A stretch of 64,000 nucleotides of DNA from Antedon bifida. Its lineage: Eukaryota > Echinodermata > Crinoidea > Comatulida > Antedonidae. The stretch covers positions 21,762,001-21,826,000 of the forward strand of contig OY727097.1 of the NCBI GenBank assembly GCA_963402885.1, written 5' to 3'. Numbering within the stretch: the first letter of the stretch is position 1; each line of letters starts with the position of its first letter. The notes below the pieces were generated by a model. That model was not told the DNA's origin. It did no database searches and saw only the letters and a program-made list of their open reading frames with translations. The translations under genes were made by a program, and so were the position numbers. Below, in pieces: positions 61,924 through 64,000 of this stretch.

Positions 61924-62739
61924 CTATAACACAAATAAAGTGAGTAAGTAGGGTAATACGAAACCATGAAATAGATACATCTATAATAGGCCTAATTAAA
62001 AAAAACAAAAGTTACAACAAACCGAAAGTTAGGCATATAGTTTATATTTTAGAAACGTTTATGGACTCGACCATTAATATTAGAATTACCTAACGGTGAA
62101 TGACCCTAACACCATATTTTTATTTTCTGGAGATATGATATATAAATAATATTAATATATAATAAATCTCGCTTTTAGTATATTTTCCTTATTTTAGTCA
62201 CTGTCTCGCTCTTACGTTTATTTTCATCTAAATTGACTCGAAAGGATTATCGTAAACCCTTGGTAAGAACAAGTGATATATTGAGAGTTCTGTAAAATCC
62301 AAAACAATAAGAAAATTAAAACAAAACATTTGTTTATTAAGACCACTGTATTTGCTTAAGATTTGAAAAAAATACACACACCTTCATTCTTCTAATCTTA
62401 AGAATCGATGCGTCGAGTTCACTGAAGTTCAGTTGATTTTGAAGAATAGTTTATTACAGAAAAAAGTTAATTGTTAACGATCTGCAGTTACCTCATGTAG
62501 AAAGACTTAACATTCCAAAAAGCTATTCATTACTAAATATTATATTATGGAATATATCCATGAATGAAGCCAAACAAGCGATATTGCCGGTTTGAAAGTT
62601 GCAACTCTTGTTTCGAGTTTTATTTTCCTTTTTATTCAGAATCAAGCGAACGGAAAATAATGACCGTTACATTGTTCTACACAAAAACACAACTATTTTC
62701 ACACGTTAAATTGCACGGTTGATAATGTACTTTTCTATT

Positions 62740-63120
62740 TAGTTAATTACTGACTGCTAAGCTCTTTTTCTATCTGGGCTTTGCAGCGGAAACAGCTCAA
62801 AGAAAAGCAAAAGAAAAGCACTAAAGTTGTTGTTAAAACGAACAAATATATCGCCCATTCATCAACAAGTAGTCCGGATAGTGTATTGAAAAGGCTTGTT
62901 AGAAGCCATTGAAGCAAGTGAAGGGGTTTTGTCAACTTGTATGCGAAGAATAATTCGCAATTTTTAAACCAACAATAGTGATCCTTTATTTAGATGAAAG
63001 AGTCTGATTTCATTAGGGATTCGGACAATACCTCTTTATCCAAACACCAAGGGGCTTTAACAAACAATCATTGCTTCCCACTATAGTTTTCGAAAAACGA
63101 TGTGAAAATCAGACCAAGAA
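62740..63120. promoter_or_regulatory. Candidate non-coding block downstream of SoxB2
   Basis: Complex, non-repetitive sequence 4.6 kb beyond the SoxB2 end (CTGGGCTTTGCAGCGGAAAC, AGCTCAAAGAAAAGC, AAGGGGCTTTAACAAACAAT, CATTGCTTCCC) with SOX/FOX-like AACAAT and AAACAA words. Low confidence. Confidence 0.2.
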
Positions 63121-64000
63121 AAAAACAAATGCGATTGTCCTCATCATTAACATGTTTATAATTGTTATAATACACACAAAATAAAAAATACATAGGCCTA
63201 GCCTATATCCATCACTGATCGATCCACACGTCTTGGAGAACATTATGCATGGGTTTCTTTCGTGTCTGTCATTCAAATTGAATAAATATATTTTATAAAC
63301 CGAATTTTAAAACAGAACCACCATTAACATTGAAATCAGACTAACTATGAAATAGTAGCCATCGTCAGATCATGGATATTTAAATACTTCAATATGCTCT
63401 TAAAGAGCACTCGTCAACATGCTGTCGAAACCAAGATATGCACTGTATTAATTATGACACTAACATGCTGAGCCATTTCTTTTTACTCCAAGATTTCACT
63501 ATCGTTAATTATTATTCAGTATTATTAGGGTATTGAAAGAGCATCTTATAAGGTTATTATACTTAACCAACATCAAAACTAAGAATTTATATATATATAT
63601 TTAATTTTGTAACTCCTACAATTATATACATTGTTGTACAGGAGAGTATTTTTATAATTATTACTCAACATTTCGGTGTTAGCGAACATTGTTATTCTAT
63701 ATGAAACAAAAGTGTAACCTGCCTGATCTATAACACAGAATCCTCTTTATCTTCAAATGGGAATTAGGCTACATTGGCTTCTGGCTTTTCATTATATGAT
63801 TCGTGAGGTTTAAAATGCGTTCGTTGGGTTTATTTGTTTACTAAGGTAAAAAGAATAATAATAATTAAAAAAGGAATAAATTGTGCTTTATTATACAATC
63901 ATTTTAAAGTTTAGTTCGATAAATTTTTAAATTGTAAGGATAAACATACAATGTCTAGGTCTATATATTTGACACTCAATTGTTTAAATTAAAGATAGGC
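63121..64000. other. AT-rich intergenic DNA to window end
   Basis: No gene or known repeat; a short (AT)n run near 63588-63600 only. Confidence 0.6.

Overview
This is a eukaryotic, AT-rich (roughly 70% A+T by eye), gene-poor animal genome window. The only securely identified protein-coding gene is an intronless SoxB2-class (Sox14/Sox21-like) HMG-box transcription factor at 55016-55756 (+). CpG sites are fairly common, TAGGCCTA/GTAGGCCTA words recur, and SINEs, a CR1/L2-type LINE and many small inverted-repeat elements are present. Together with the SoxB2 sequence this suggests a marine invertebrate, plausibly a deuterostome such as an echinoderm. The species cannot be fixed from the window.

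Layout. 1-54.7 kb is a gene desert upstream of SoxB2. It holds minisatellites (8.6, 13.9-14.4, 26.5, 28.6-29.7 and 41.8-43.7 kb), tRNA-derived SINEs (15.6, 35.6, 36.0 and 39.7 kb), a tRNA-like sequence inside a TA-flanked inverted repeat (53.4 kb), and a 1.03-kb foldback element with internally repetitive arms and a 6-bp target duplication (34.4-35.4 kb). It also holds two oppositely oriented copies of a TTAA-type non-autonomous DNA transposon (45.7-46.4 and 48.8-49.3 kb), other hairpin elements (18.4 and 37.7 kb), and a 5'-truncated, frameshifted CR1/L2-like LINE inserted in the largest minisatellite (43.7-44.4 kb). Between the repeats are stretches of higher-complexity, motif-rich sequence (for example 0.6-1.1, 24.4-24.8, 26.1-26.2, 31.2-31.5, 32.9-33.6 and 46.8-47.0 kb). 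They are the best candidates for SoxB2 enhancers, but only comparison with related genomes can show that. A possible first coding exon of an unrecognised gene lies at 21714-21853 (+).

54.7-58.15 kb is the SoxB2 transcription unit: a promoter region with CCAAT and TATA-like motifs, a 246-codon CDS, and a long 3' UTR ending near a polyadenylation signal at 58112. 58.2-64 kb is downstream intergenic DNA.

The most unusual signal is a dispersed family of tiny palindromes (24-30 bp, CATGGACCTATA...TATAGGTCCATG or CATGGAGCTAT...ATAGCTCCATG). Five of six copies are flanked by a perfect, copy-specific 7-bp direct repeat. This is the signature of insertion with target-site duplication, by something far smaller than usual MITEs. 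Four of the six copies cluster within 2.2 kb downstream of SoxB2.
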